Source of the DNA: an uncultured Clostridium sp.
GTDB taxonomy: Bacteria > Bacillota > Clostridia > Lachnospirales > Lachnospiraceae
DNA: 32,123 nt
Assembly (NCBI GenBank): GCA_900555045.1
Contig: USJW01000051.1
Coordinates: 1-32,123, forward strand
Direction: 5' to 3'
The position numbers and the translations under genes were made by a program. Below are positions 8,423-16,521 of the stretch, piece by piece (the stretch's first letter is position 1; each line of letters begins with the position of its first letter). The notes beneath the pieces are model-generated. The model saw only the letters and a list, made by a program, of their open reading frames with translations, made no database searches and had not been told where the DNA came from.

Positions 8423-9328
8423 ATGAAATTTTACATAGTGGATGCATTTACCGAGGTGGTTATGGGCGGAAATACCGCGGGCGTGATCTTGCTGGACGAG
8501 GGCAGCAAGCTGCCGGAGGACAGCTACATGCGGCGGATGGCGGAGGAGCTTAAATATAATATCACAGTGTTTGTGCGCCGGCTGGGGAAGATGGAGTTTG
8601 GGCTCAAGTTTTTCTCCCCGGCGGACGAGGTGGACCTCTGCGGCCACGCCACCATCGCGGCGTTCACCGCCATGCAGGATGCGGGATGGATCGGCGGGGA
8701 TGGGCGCTACGCGTACCGTACCTCGGTGGGAACCCTGGAGGCCGTGGTGAAGGACGGCTTTGTGTTGATCGAACAGGGGGAGGGACAGACAATCCGTGAG
8801 CTGGACCGTCAGCTGGAGCAGGAACGGCTGTACGAGATCCTGGGGATCGGATTCCAGGAGGTGTACGCCAGGAAATCGGACGGGCAGGCGGTGCGGCTGC
8901 TGCCCACGGCCGTCTCCACGGGGATTGTGGACATGATGGTTCCGGTGGAGGACCGGGAGACCCTCGCGCAGGTGGACCCGGATTTTCATGTGTTAAAGAA
9001 AATGTCCCGGGATTACGGGGTGGCCAGCTTCCACGTGTACTGCCGGGGGGAGAACGGCAGAATGGCGGCTTACTGCCGGAATTTTGCTCCGCTCTACGGG
9101 GTGATGGAGGACATCGCCACCGGCACGGCGAACGCCTCGCTGGCCTACCACCTTTACTGCAGAGGACTGATTGACGGGGGCCGGGAGAGCGTGTTCGTAC
9201 AGGGCGAGGCGTTGGGCAGATCCAGCAAGATTCTGGCCTACGTGAACGCGCTGGGGAGCGGAAGGGCAAAGATCCAGGTGGGCGGAAAGGGCGCTATTCT
9301 GGTGAAGGGGGAGATCGCCCTGGAGTGA
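8423..9328 (+). CDS. PhzF-fold isomerase/epimerase-like protein
   Basis: This 301-residue protein has the PhzF/diaminopimelate-epimerase-like fold: an N-terminal FYIVDAFTEVVMGGNTAGV, a first-domain motif DEVDLCGHATIAAF (C73, H75), and a second-domain MEDIATGTANASLAYH. Canonical PhzF proteins carry a catalytic glutamate in an S-E-T motif near residue 45; here the aligned positions read N46-I47-T48, so the glutamate is replaced by isoleucine. The Asp of EDxATG and the CGHA histidine remain. ATG 8423 was chosen after GGGAGGAG at 8404-8411; an earlier in-frame start at 8387 would overlap the regulator gene. Only 32 bases separate it from that gene, so they are probably co-transcribed. An isomerase or epimerase acting on the pathway substrate is possible. 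Confidence 0.85.
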   Translation: MKFYIVDAFTEVVMGGNTAGVILLDEGSKLPEDSYMRRMAEELKYNITVFVRRLGKMEFGLKFFSPADEVDLCGHATIAAFTAMQDAGWIGGDGRYAYRTSVGTLEAVVKDGFVLIEQGEGQTIRELDRQLEQERLYEILGIGFQEVYARKSDGQAVRLLPTAVSTGIVDMMVPVEDRETLAQVDPDFHVLKKMSRDYGVASFHVYCRGENGRMAAYCRNFAPLYGVMEDIATGTANASLAYHLYCRGLIDGGRESVFVQGEALGRSSKILAYVNALGSGRAKIQVGGKGAILVKGEIALE

Positions 9329-9365
9329 TAAAATAGCATAGTATCGCAGAATCTGGCATATAATC

Positions 9366-9410
9366 AGCCATGAGCTTGTACAAATGGTATAAGATCATGG
9401 CTATTTTTTT
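9366..9410 (+). terminator. Rho-independent terminator after the PhzF gene
   Basis: AGCCATGA (9366-9373) pairs with TCATGGCT (9395-9402). The stem continues after one mismatch with CTTGTAC against GTATAAG (one G-U pair), giving about 16 pairs and a small loop. A T-run follows at 9404-9410. This closes the regulator-PhzF transcript and implies that the transporter gene downstream has its own promoter. Confidence 0.85.
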
Positions 9411-9535
9411 GCCTTTCTTGTGGATAGTGGCCATGTTTGTGTTTTCGTACAAAGTTTCTTGTGTGAAACAATATATACACAGCCTGTTCTGAACGCTAAG
9501 ATGTTTATAGAATCTTTGTACGGATATGCGTACAA
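9376..9535. promoter_or_regulatory. Repeated TTGTAC/GTACAA sites upstream of the first BCCT gene
   Basis: The palindrome TTGTACAA lies at 9376-9383 (inside the terminator stem) and CGTACAA at 9446-9452. An inverted pair TTGTACG (9516-9522) and CGTACAA (9529-9535) is separated by 6 bases. The GTAC cores are 69, 71 and 12 bases apart. The inverted pair sits 23 bases before the start codon. These may be operators for the main catabolic operon; no convincing -35/-10 pair was found between 9411 and 9540. Confidence 0.35.
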
Positions 9536-9557
9536 TTTTGAGACGGGGGAGGATGCG

Positions 9558-11114
9558 ATGAGCGAGCAAAAACAGAAGGGACTGGGGATCAGCCTGGTCA
9601 CGGCGGGCGTCGGCGTGTTCGCAGTATTTACGTTTGTGTTCTTTCTTGCCCGGTACCCGAAAGCCATGCTGGCCGGCGTGAATACCGCCTTTTTGGGGGC
9701 CACGAAGCTGTTCTGCGTGCCGCTCATGGTATTCACCTTTGTGACCACGGTTCTGGCCTTTTACCTGGCCTTCGGGCGGTATGGCTCGGTGAAGCTGGGG
9801 GAGGGAAAACCGGAATATTCGAATTTCAGCTACATCACCATGATGTGCCTGGCCGCCCTGGCGTCGGCGGCGGTGTACTGGTCCTTCACGGAGTGGGCGG
9901 CCTACTATGAGGCGCCGGGCCTGCACCTAGAACCGTACTCCACGGAAGCCCTGGAAATTTCGCTGGGCTACTCCTTCTTCCACTGGGGCTTCGCCACCCA
10001 GGGCCCCTACGTGCTGGCTGGCGTGGCGGTGGCCTACGCGGTCTACAACCGGAAGGTGCCCTTCATGAAGGTCAGCACGGTGTGCGAGCACATGATGGGG
10101 AATTTTAAGTACCGGAAGCTTTTGGGGAAGCTGATCGACATCTCGGTGGTGTTCTGCATTGTGGGCGCGGCCGGATGTACCTTAGGGCTGGCGGTCCCGC
10201 TGGAGACCGGAGCGCTCAAGCAGGTGTTCGGGCTGGAGACGACCTTCGCCGTGCAGGTGTGCGTGGTGGTGGTGATTGCGGCGATCTTCACCTTCACCTC
10301 CTTTCTGGGGATGGAGCGGGGAAAGAAGACGATCAGCAATCTGGCCGCGGGGCTGTGCATTCTGTTTTTACTCTACATATTGCTCGCAGGGCCGACCAAC
10401 TTTATACTGAAGAATTTCATCAGCAGCCTTGGCTGGATGGGAGATAAATATCTGCGGATGAGCTTTTTCACGGATCCCATCGAGAATTCCGGATTTCCGG
10501 AGCAGTGGACGCTGTTCTTCCAGGCCTTTTGCCTGACCTACACGGCGCTCATGGGAATTTTTGTGGCCAAGGTTTCTAAGGGGAGAACCATACGGGAGGT
10601 ATCGCTGTGCTGCCTTTTAGGGATCAGCATCAGCGTCTGGGTGCTATTCGCCATCGACGGCGGATACGCCATATACGCACAGACGGAGGGGATTGTCAGC
10701 GTCACGGATATTTTAAAGAGCGGCGCCGGGCAGGACCTGGTGTACGGGGTCATCGAGACACTGCCGGGCGGCAGAAAAGCGCTGCCCTTCGTGATGCTCG
10801 TCATGATCGCCGGGTTTGTGGCCTCCAGTCTGGACTCCGCGTCGTTTTCGCTGGCCCAGACCGTCACCTCGCGGTTGGACAAAAACGGGAATGTGAGCAC
10901 GGGACTTCGGGTGCTTTGCTGTGTGGTGCTGACCATGGTGCCGCTGTCCATGATGTTCGTCAAAGCGGATTTCTCGGCTCTCAAGAGCCTGGCGATCCTG
11001 GTGGCGATCCCGTTCATGTTCGTTGTGATTTTTATGGAAGTCGCGCTGTTTCGGTGGCTGCGGCAGGATTACGGGGTGAAAGCCCCCGGCAACCAGTTGG
11101 AGAATCAAAGTTGA
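9558..11114 (+). CDS. BCCT-family transporter (first copy)
   Basis: This is a 518-residue, about 12-helix secondary transporter of the betaine/carnitine/choline family. Family marks include WSFTEWAAYYEAPG in the third helix region, FHWGFATQGPY, and the strongly conserved loop KGRTIREV near residue 345. The aromatic-box helix, usually Y-W-A-W-W-x-x-W, reads F321-Q-A-F-C-L-T-Y328. The paired tryptophans that bind quaternary ammonium groups are therefore missing, and the glycine-rich third helix is altered too. This argues for a substrate other than glycine betaine. ATG 9558 follows GGGGGAGG at 9545-9552; longer in-frame starts lack a ribosome site. It is the first gene of the operon with aconitase X, 14 bases upstream of it. 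Confidence 0.87.
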   Translation: MSEQKQKGLGISLVTAGVGVFAVFTFVFFLARYPKAMLAGVNTAFLGATKLFCVPLMVFTFVTTVLAFYLAFGRYGSVKLGEGKPEYSNFSYITMMCLAALASAAVYWSFTEWAAYYEAPGLHLEPYSTEALEISLGYSFFHWGFATQGPYVLAGVAVAYAVYNRKVPFMKVSTVCEHMMGNFKYRKLLGKLIDISVVFCIVGAAGCTLGLAVPLETGALKQVFGLETTFAVQVCVVVVIAAIFTFTSFLGMERGKKTISNLAAGLCILFLLYILLAGPTNFILKNFISSLGWMGDKYLRMSFFTDPIENSGFPEQWTLFFQAFCLTYTALMGIFVAKVSKGRTIREVSLCCLLGISISVWVLFAIDGGYAIYAQTEGIVSVTDILKSGAGQDLVYGVIETLPGGRKALPFVMLVMIAGFVASSLDSASFSLAQTVTSRLDKNGNVSTGLRVLCCVVLTMVPLSMMFVKADFSALKSLAILVAIPFMFVVIFMEVALFRWLRQDYGVKAPGNQLENQS

Positions 11115-11128
11115 GAAAGGAGAAATAT

Positions 11129-12394
11129 ATGAAACTGACAAATTATGAGAAGGAAATGCTGAACGGCGACCACGGGGAAGTCCGGCAGCAGGCGATGCAG
11201 GTTCTGTACGACCTCGCAAAGTTCCACGACGTGGAACGGTTTGTGGAGATCGTTGGCTGTCATGACGACAGCACCGTGTACGCCGGCGAAGCCCAGGTGG
11301 CATTCGCGGAGATGCTGGCGGAGAAGGGCGCCAAGTTTGCGGTTCCCACCACCACCAACGCCACCTCCTGCGATATGCTCAAGTGGCACCGCCAGAAACA
11401 CGATGTGGAGGTGATGAGCGCCACCCGACGCATCGAGGCTTCCCATATCAAGATGGGTGCCATCCCGACCTGGTCCTGCGCACCCTATCAGGCCGGTTTC
11501 CAGCCCTCCTTCGGCCAGCAGCTGGCCTGCGCGGAGTCCAATGTAATCTGCTTCTACAACTCCATCATCGGAGCCAGAACCAACCGCTATGCGGGACCCT
11601 TAGAGCTTCTGTGCGGCATCGCCGGGCGCGTGCCCTACTTCGGACTGCATGTGCCGGAAAACCGCTACGCAAAGGGACTTGTGAAGCTGGGCGACGATAT
11701 CAAGCAGGAGTATTTTGAGGATGAGTCCATGTTCCCGTTAGTGTCCTACGCCTTCGGCTCCATCGTGGGAGACCGCATCTGGGCCATCGACGGCATGCCG
11801 GGCAACATCACCAACGACAACTTAAAGCAGTTCAGCGCCACCGCGGCCTCATCCGGCGGCATCGCGCTGTTCCACATGATCGGCGTTACACCGGAGGCGC
11901 AGACGCTGGAGATGGCCTTCGGCGGCAAGAAGCCTGAGGAAGTGGTGGAGATCCACATCAAAGACCTGGAGGAGGCCGAGCGCCAGCTGACCAACTACGA
12001 GGTAAACGGAGATATCGATATCGTGCTCATGGGCTGCCCGCACTTCTCCTACGACGAGTGCGCAAGGCTGGAGGCGCTGATGAACGGGCGCAAGGTCAGC
12101 GACGCCACAGAGATGTGGATCATCGTGGGCCGCGCGACGGTGGACCGCCTGAAGGACAGCGGACTGTACGAGCGCCTGACCGCTCTCGGCATCCAGATCT
12201 ACAGCGACGGCTGCATCCTGGAGTACCGCTCCCAGAAGCTGGGAACCAAGACCATCATGTCCAATTCCGGTAAATTTGATACATATTGTTTCAGCATGCG
12301 GGGCATCCAGCCGGTGTTCGGAAACATGAGCGACTGTGTGGAAACCGCTGTGGCAGGTAAGATCGTGAAAGGAGCTAGACCATGGAAAAAGTGA
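11129..12394 (+). CDS. Aconitase X catalytic (large) subunit, probable cis-3-hydroxyproline dehydratase
   Basis: The 421-residue protein matches the aconitase X (DUF521) large subunit throughout: MKLTNYEKEMLNGDHG at the start, VPTTTNATSCDM, WSCAPY with C117, SIIGARTNRYAG, GCPHFSYDE with C303, SDGCILEY with C362, and SNSGKFDTYC near the end. C117, C303 and C362 are the probable iron-site ligands. Characterised bacterial aconitase X enzymes are cis-3-hydroxy-L-proline dehydratases, and archaeal ones are phosphomevalonate dehydratases. The absence of other mevalonate genes here favours the amino-acid role. AAGGAG lies 6 bases before ATG 11129; the long in-frame extension upstream overlaps the transporter gene and is not real. 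The small-subunit gene overlaps its 3' end by 13 bases. Confidence 0.88.
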   Translation: MKLTNYEKEMLNGDHGEVRQQAMQVLYDLAKFHDVERFVEIVGCHDDSTVYAGEAQVAFAEMLAEKGAKFAVPTTTNATSCDMLKWHRQKHDVEVMSATRRIEASHIKMGAIPTWSCAPYQAGFQPSFGQQLACAESNVICFYNSIIGARTNRYAGPLELLCGIAGRVPYFGLHVPENRYAKGLVKLGDDIKQEYFEDESMFPLVSYAFGSIVGDRIWAIDGMPGNITNDNLKQFSATAASSGGIALFHMIGVTPEAQTLEMAFGGKKPEEVVEIHIKDLEEAERQLTNYEVNGDIDIVLMGCPHFSYDECARLEALMNGRKVSDATEMWIIVGRATVDRLKDSGLYERLTALGIQIYSDGCILEYRSQKLGTKTIMSNSGKFDTYCFSMRGIQPVFGNMSDCVETAVAGKIVKGARPWKK

Positions 12395-12807
12395 GCATGA
12401 ATTGTAAGGTAGCCGTATCCGGCAATGTGAGAGCAAAATTACTGTACTCGAAGGATTCCTTCTGTTTCTGGGGCGGAGCAGATCCCCAGAGCGGCCTGAT
12501 CCGTGACAACCGCAGCGATTGCTACGAGAAAAACATGGCGGGCCAGGTGTTCGCGTTCCCCTTCGGAAAGGGCAGCAGCGGCGCCGGGCTGGTGATTCTG
12601 GAGCAGGTGCGCTTGGGCTGTGCGCCGGCGGCGATCATTAACCTGCGCAGCGATCCGGTCATCCTGACGGGTCCCCTGATCGCGAAACACTTCTATAATA
12701 AGAGCATCCCGGTGGTGAACCTCTCCGAGGAGGATTACGCGAAGCTGGAGGGAGCCAAGGAGATCGAGTTTTACGAGGATAAGGATTATATCGACGTCTA
12801 CTATTGA
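12382..12807 (+). CDS. Aconitase X small (swivel) subunit
   Basis: This 141-residue protein is the DUF126 swivelling domain that completes the aconitase X active site. It shows the loop GKGSSGAG with S65 at the conserved serine position, followed by APAAIINLRSDPVI and GPLIAKHFYNKSIPVV. In fungal and many bacterial homologues this domain is fused to the large subunit; here it is separate, as in archaea. The ATG lies within the end of the large-subunit gene after AAAGGAG, so the subunits are probably made in equal amounts. Confidence 0.88.
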   Translation: MEKVSMNCKVAVSGNVRAKLLYSKDSFCFWGGADPQSGLIRDNRSDCYEKNMAGQVFAFPFGKGSSGAGLVILEQVRLGCAPAAIINLRSDPVILTGPLIAKHFYNKSIPVVNLSEEDYAKLEGAKEIEFYEDKDYIDVYY

Positions 12808-12820
12808 TTCGAAAACATAT

Positions 12821-12854
12821 ACCGGCGGGGGACTGTGTCAGCCGCCCCGCCGGT
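12821..12854 (+). repeat. GC-rich hairpin between aconitase X and the second BCCT gene
   Basis: ACCGGCGGGG (12821-12830) pairs perfectly with CCCCGCCGGT (12845-12854) around a 14-base loop. No T-run follows, so it is more likely an intra-operon stability or processing hairpin than a full terminator. It could adjust the expression of the second transporter. Confidence 0.55.
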
Positions 12855-12892
12855 GAAGATAACATTGGGGAAGCATCAAAAGGGGGATCTTA

Positions 12893-14434
12893 ATGGACAA
12901 CAAAAATAAACTGAATAAACTGGCATTCTGGCCCGCAACGATCTGTCTGATTATATTTATCGCGTTCGGCGTGTTCAAGCAGGAGGCGATGGGAACGCTG
13001 CTAAACAATATTCTGTACGCCATGGCGGACCGGGTGGGATGGTTCTTCGAGCTGTTAGCCATCATTATCATCATCCTGACGTTTGTGCTGGCGCTGTCCC
13101 GGTTTGGAGATATCCGAATCGGCGGACCGGAGGCAAAGCCGGATTTTAAGACCTGGAACTGGATCACCATGTCCTTATGCGGCGGTATCGGAACCGGACT
13201 GCTGTTCTGGGCCATGGGCGAGCCGATCTACCACTTTATGACACCGCCGGTGGCGGCGCAGGTGGAGGCAGGCAGCCGTGAGGCGGCGATCTTTGCGGTT
13301 TCCCAGACCATGTGGCAGTGGTCGGTGCCCCAGTACTGCATGTACACAATCTGTGCGGTGGCATTCGCCATTCTGACCTACAACATGAAAAAGCCCCTGG
13401 CCTTCGGACCGGTCCTCACCGCCAGCATCGGCCAAAAAGGGCGTAAGTATGAGACTCTGATTCACGCGGTTGTAATCTTCTCCCTCTGCGGAGCGGTTGC
13501 CTGCTCCATGGGCGTCGGCCTCATGCAGATCGGCGCGGGCATCGAGAGCATCACCGGGTTGGCCCAGTCCAAGGGCGTGTGGCTGGTGGTGTCCATCGTC
13601 ATCGTGGTGCTGTTTACGGCCTCCTGCGTGTCCGGTATCGGAAACGGCTTAAAAAAGCTGTCAAGCTTCACCACCGTGGTGTTTATCGCCATTCTGATCT
13701 ATGTGCTGATCCTGGGACCCACCACCTTCTGCGCGAAGCTGGGAACCGAGTCCTTCGCCTATCTGCTGGACCATCCCTTTGAGAAGACGGCAATCCTAAA
13801 CTCCATGGCGCCTGGCGACAACTGGTATGCGGACTGGATTATCCAGTACTGGGCTTCATTCGTGGTATATGCTCCGATTTTGGGTATGTTCTTAAGCCGC
13901 CTGGCTAAGGGCAGAACCGTGCGCCAGTTTATCCTGGTAAACGTGCTGGCACCGTCGATCTTCTGTATCGTGTGGATCGCAGTGTTCGGCGGACTGACTG
14001 TGCAGCTGCAGACCAGCGGAACCTTTGACATCTGGAACGGTGTGAATACAGCCGGCATGCAGTCCACAATCTTCTATATTTTAAATACGTTCCCGCTGGG
14101 AAAGATTTTGATCGTGCTGTTCGTGGTGTCCATCTTCACCTCCTTCGCAACCATGGCGGATCCGGTGGCGGCGGCGCTGGCAACCATCAGCACACACGGG
14201 CTCAGCGTGGACGACGAGGCGCCCAACAAGATCAAGATCATCATGGGCGTGATGATGGGTGTGATCGCCTACCTGTTAGTTGCCTCGGGCGGCGTCAACT
14301 CAGTAAAAGGTATGTGGAATATTGTCGGATTCCCCATTGCGTTTATCTTAATTCTGGTGGTGATTGCGGGCTTTAGGAGCGCCGGGCGCTGCGTGAAGGA
14401 GAAGGACCATATGGTGGAGGACGATGAAGAATAA
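12893..14434 (+). CDS. BCCT-family transporter (second copy)
   Basis: This second BCCT transporter has 513 residues and about 12 helices. It keeps the glycine-rich third helix (GGIGTGLLFWAMGEPIYHF) and the loop KGRTVRQF. The aromatic-box helix reads Y319-W-A-S-F-V-V-Y326 instead of Y-W-A-W-W-x-x-W, so two tryptophans are replaced by Ser and Phe and the last by Tyr. It is clearly diverged from the first copy and not a recent duplication. The start follows AGGGGGAT closely. The C-terminal tail is acidic (VEDDEE). Its position inside the catabolic operon suggests uptake of the substrate, or exchange of substrate for product as in the carnitine antiporter CaiT. Confidence 0.9.
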   Translation: MDNKNKLNKLAFWPATICLIIFIAFGVFKQEAMGTLLNNILYAMADRVGWFFELLAIIIIILTFVLALSRFGDIRIGGPEAKPDFKTWNWITMSLCGGIGTGLLFWAMGEPIYHFMTPPVAAQVEAGSREAAIFAVSQTMWQWSVPQYCMYTICAVAFAILTYNMKKPLAFGPVLTASIGQKGRKYETLIHAVVIFSLCGAVACSMGVGLMQIGAGIESITGLAQSKGVWLVVSIVIVVLFTASCVSGIGNGLKKLSSFTTVVFIAILIYVLILGPTTFCAKLGTESFAYLLDHPFEKTAILNSMAPGDNWYADWIIQYWASFVVYAPILGMFLSRLAKGRTVRQFILVNVLAPSIFCIVWIAVFGGLTVQLQTSGTFDIWNGVNTAGMQSTIFYILNTFPLGKILIVLFVVSIFTSFATMADPVAAALATISTHGLSVDDEAPNKIKIIMGVMMGVIAYLLVASGGVNSVKGMWNIVGFPIAFILILVVIAGFRSAGRCVKEKDHMVEDDEE

Positions 14435-14462
14435 AATTTGATTGAGAGAGGGTGAGAGGATC

Positions 14463-14666
14463 ATGGCAAAACGATTAGCGAAGGCCGATGTAGAGCTGTG
14501 CAAGGGCTGCCGTCTGTGTGTGGGCGCATGCCCCACGGGCGCGATCAAGCCCCTGACACAGGTGAACAAAAAGGGCTACGAGATTATCGCCATAGACGAG
14601 GAGACGTGCATTGGCTGCGGACAGTGCTACACCATGTGTCCGGACTATGTGTTTACAGTGGAATAA
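14463..14666 (+). CDS. 2[4Fe-4S] ferredoxin, oxidoreductase delta-type subunit
   Basis: The 67-residue protein has two complete cluster motifs: C13-x2-C16-x2-C19-x3-C23-P and C49-x2-C52-x2-C55-x3-C59-P. It precedes the alpha, beta and gamma genes in the usual delta-alpha-beta-gamma order of KOR/VOR-type enzymes. It therefore probably serves as their built-in electron-transfer subunit, accepting electrons from the catalytic clusters. ATG 14463 is preferred, with GAGGG ten bases upstream; an in-frame ATG at 14442 would add seven residues. Confidence 0.92.
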   Translation: MAKRLAKADVELCKGCRLCVGACPTGAIKPLTQVNKKGYEIIAIDEETCIGCGQCYTMCPDYVFTVE

Positions 14667-14693
14667 ATTGAGAAGGAATGGAGGATTTGTGTC

Positions 14694-15779
14694 TTGAGCG
14701 CAGAGAAAATATTGATGAAAGGCAACGAGGCGATCGCGGAAGCGGCGCTTCGGGCGGGATGCCGCTTCTACGCGGGCTATCCCATCACGCCGCAGAGTGA
14801 GATTCTGGAGTATATGGCCGCCCACATGGAGGAGCGGGGCGGCGTGTTCATCCAGGGTGAGAATGAGATTGCCAGCATGAGCATGCTCTGGGGCGCGGCT
14901 GCGGCGGGCGCCCGCTGCATGTCCAGCTCCTCGGGACCTGGATTTGACTTGAAGCAGGAGGGAATTTCCTATCTGTCCTCCTACAACCTGCCGGCCGTGA
15001 TCGTGGACGTGATGCGCTACGGTCTGGGCGACGGGGAGATCACCGAGGGCCAGGATTCCTACTGGGAGGCGGTCCGCGGAGGCGGCCACGGGGATAAGCG
15101 CTGCCTGGTGCTTGCGCCCTCCTCGGTGGACGAGTGCGCGAAGCTGACCTACGAGGCCTTTGATCTGGCGGAGAAATACCGCAATGTGGTGATTATTTTG
15201 AGCGACGGCGCCATCAGCCAGATGGTGGAGCAGTGCACCCTGCCGGAGGCCAAGGAGCACGATATCGATCAGTTCGACTGGACCATCACCGGAAACAAGA
15301 CGAAGGACCAGAAGAAGAACAAAGTGACCAACTTAGACCGCACCATCGGCAAGGAAGCCTTCGACAAGCTGATGCGCGAGAAATTCCAGACCATGTTTGA
15401 GAACGAGCAGCGCTGGGAGGAGATCGAGACGGCGGACGCCGAGCTCGTGCTGGTGGCCTACGGAATCTCCGCCAGAGTGTGCAAGACGGCGGTGCGCCAA
15501 GCCAGGGCCAAGGGGCTTAAGCTGGGGCTGATCCGGCCGATCTCCGTGTGGCCGTACCCGCGCAAGGCGTTTGAGCAGATCCCGGACAGCGTGAAGGGGT
15601 ATGTGACCGTTGAGATGAGCCTTTCCTCCCAGATGGGCGAGGACGTGCTGCTGGCCTGCAAGCACAGACGGCCGCTCTACGGATATCTGACCGCAGTGGA
15701 GGTTCCCACGGCAGAGGGAATCATCGCCTACTGCGAGGAAATTCTGGCAGGCGGGATCACACCAATGGAGGTACTGTAA
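14694..15779 (+). CDS. 2-oxoacid:ferredoxin oxidoreductase, alpha subunit
   Basis: This 361-residue protein is a KorA/VorB-like alpha subunit. It has ILMKGNEAIAEAALRAGC, the diagnostic YPITPQSEI near residue 30, ENEIASMSMLWGAAAAG, and a second domain ending VTVEMSLSSQMGEDV. With the beta and gamma subunits it oxidatively decarboxylates a 2-oxoacid to its acyl-CoA and reduces ferredoxin. The start is a TTG at 14694 with GGAGG at 14680-14684, nine bases upstream; no in-frame ATG fits the family N-terminus better. Sequence alone cannot say whether the acid is 2-oxoglutarate, a branched-chain acid or an unusual one such as 5-amino-2-oxopentanoate. Confidence 0.9.
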   Translation: MSAEKILMKGNEAIAEAALRAGCRFYAGYPITPQSEILEYMAAHMEERGGVFIQGENEIASMSMLWGAAAAGARCMSSSSGPGFDLKQEGISYLSSYNLPAVIVDVMRYGLGDGEITEGQDSYWEAVRGGGHGDKRCLVLAPSSVDECAKLTYEAFDLAEKYRNVVIILSDGAISQMVEQCTLPEAKEHDIDQFDWTITGNKTKDQKKNKVTNLDRTIGKEAFDKLMREKFQTMFENEQRWEEIETADAELVLVAYGISARVCKTAVRQARAKGLKLGLIRPISVWPYPRKAFEQIPDSVKGYVTVEMSLSSQMGEDVLLACKHRRPLYGYLTAVEVPTAEGIIAYCEEILAGGITPMEVL

Positions 15780-15780
15780 T

Positions 15781-16521
15781 ATGGTAAGCTTTAAAAAACC
15801 GGAATCGATTATCCAGACAGCGGGATACTGCGGCGGCTGCGGACACGGTGTGATTCAGCGGCTGATCGCGGAGTGCGTGGAGGAGCTTGGACTGGCGGAG
15901 AAGACGGTGGCGGTGGTGGATATCGCCTGCGCCTACTGGTCGCTGGACGCCCTCAATTTTGACGGGATCGCGGGCCCCCACGGGCGCTGCGCCTCCGTGG
16001 CAACGGGAATCAAGAAGGTTCGCCCGGACGCGAACGTTTACGTGCACGCGGGGGACGGCTGTTCCTACGTGATCGGCCTGGCGGAGACCTGCTTCGCGGC
16101 GGTGCGCGATGTGCCGATCACCATGATCGTGGTCAACAACGGCATATTCGGCATGACGGGCGGGCAGATGTGCCTGGCGACCACCCTGGAGGGCGACAAG
16201 ACCGTGTCCTCGGTGAAGGGGCGGAATGTGACGGATACAGGGAGGCCCTTTGACGCGCTGAATCTGATGAAAACCTTTGACATCGAGTTTGCAGCCAGAG
16301 GCGCGCTCTACGATCCCAAGCACATCCGGGAGCTCAAGGGTTACATAAAGAAAGGCTTTGAGAACCAGCGGGACAAAAAGGGCTTCTCCATCATCGAGGT
16401 GCTGTCGCCCTGTCCCACCAACTGGAAGATGACCCCGGTGGATGCGATGAAGAAGATCGAGGAGGACACGGTCAAAGTGTTCCCGTTAGGCGTATATGTG
16501 GACAGAGGAGGTGAGCGGTAA
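15781..16521 (+). CDS. 2-oxoacid:ferredoxin oxidoreductase, beta (TPP) subunit
   Basis: The 246-residue catalytic subunit binds thiamine diphosphate. It shows an N-terminal C17-GG-C20-GHG cluster motif, a third cysteine at ACAYW, GPHGRCASVATGIK, and the TPP/Mg motif GDGCSY followed by VVNNGIFGMTGGQ. SPCPTNW near residue 205 supplies the fourth probable cluster cysteine. It begins one base after the alpha stop, with GGAGG just upstream, and its stop overlaps the gamma start by one base (TAATG). Expression of the complex is thus tightly coupled. Confidence 0.92.
   Translation: MVSFKKPESIIQTAGYCGGCGHGVIQRLIAECVEELGLAEKTVAVVDIACAYWSLDALNFDGIAGPHGRCASVATGIKKVRPDANVYVHAGDGCSYVIGLAETCFAAVRDVPITMIVVNNGIFGMTGGQMCLATTLEGDKTVSSVKGRNVTDTGRPFDALNLMKTFDIEFAARGALYDPKHIRELKGYIKKGFENQRDKKGFSIIEVLSPCPTNWKMTPVDAMKKIEEDTVKVFPLGVYVDRGGER

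Noticed and set aside
9420..9557. Longer N-terminus for the first BCCT protein
   Set aside because: The extra 46 residues are not membrane-like and lack a ribosome site; GGGGGAGG points to ATG 9558.
10607..11128. Upstream extension of the aconitase X frame by 174 codons
   Set aside because: It lies out of frame inside the BCCT gene, and the family N-terminus and ribosome site place the start at 11129.
11129..12807. Phosphomevalonate dehydratase role for aconitase X
   Set aside because: That role is known from archaea, and no mevalonate-pathway gene lies nearby. The amino-acid-type context fits better, though only an assay can exclude it.
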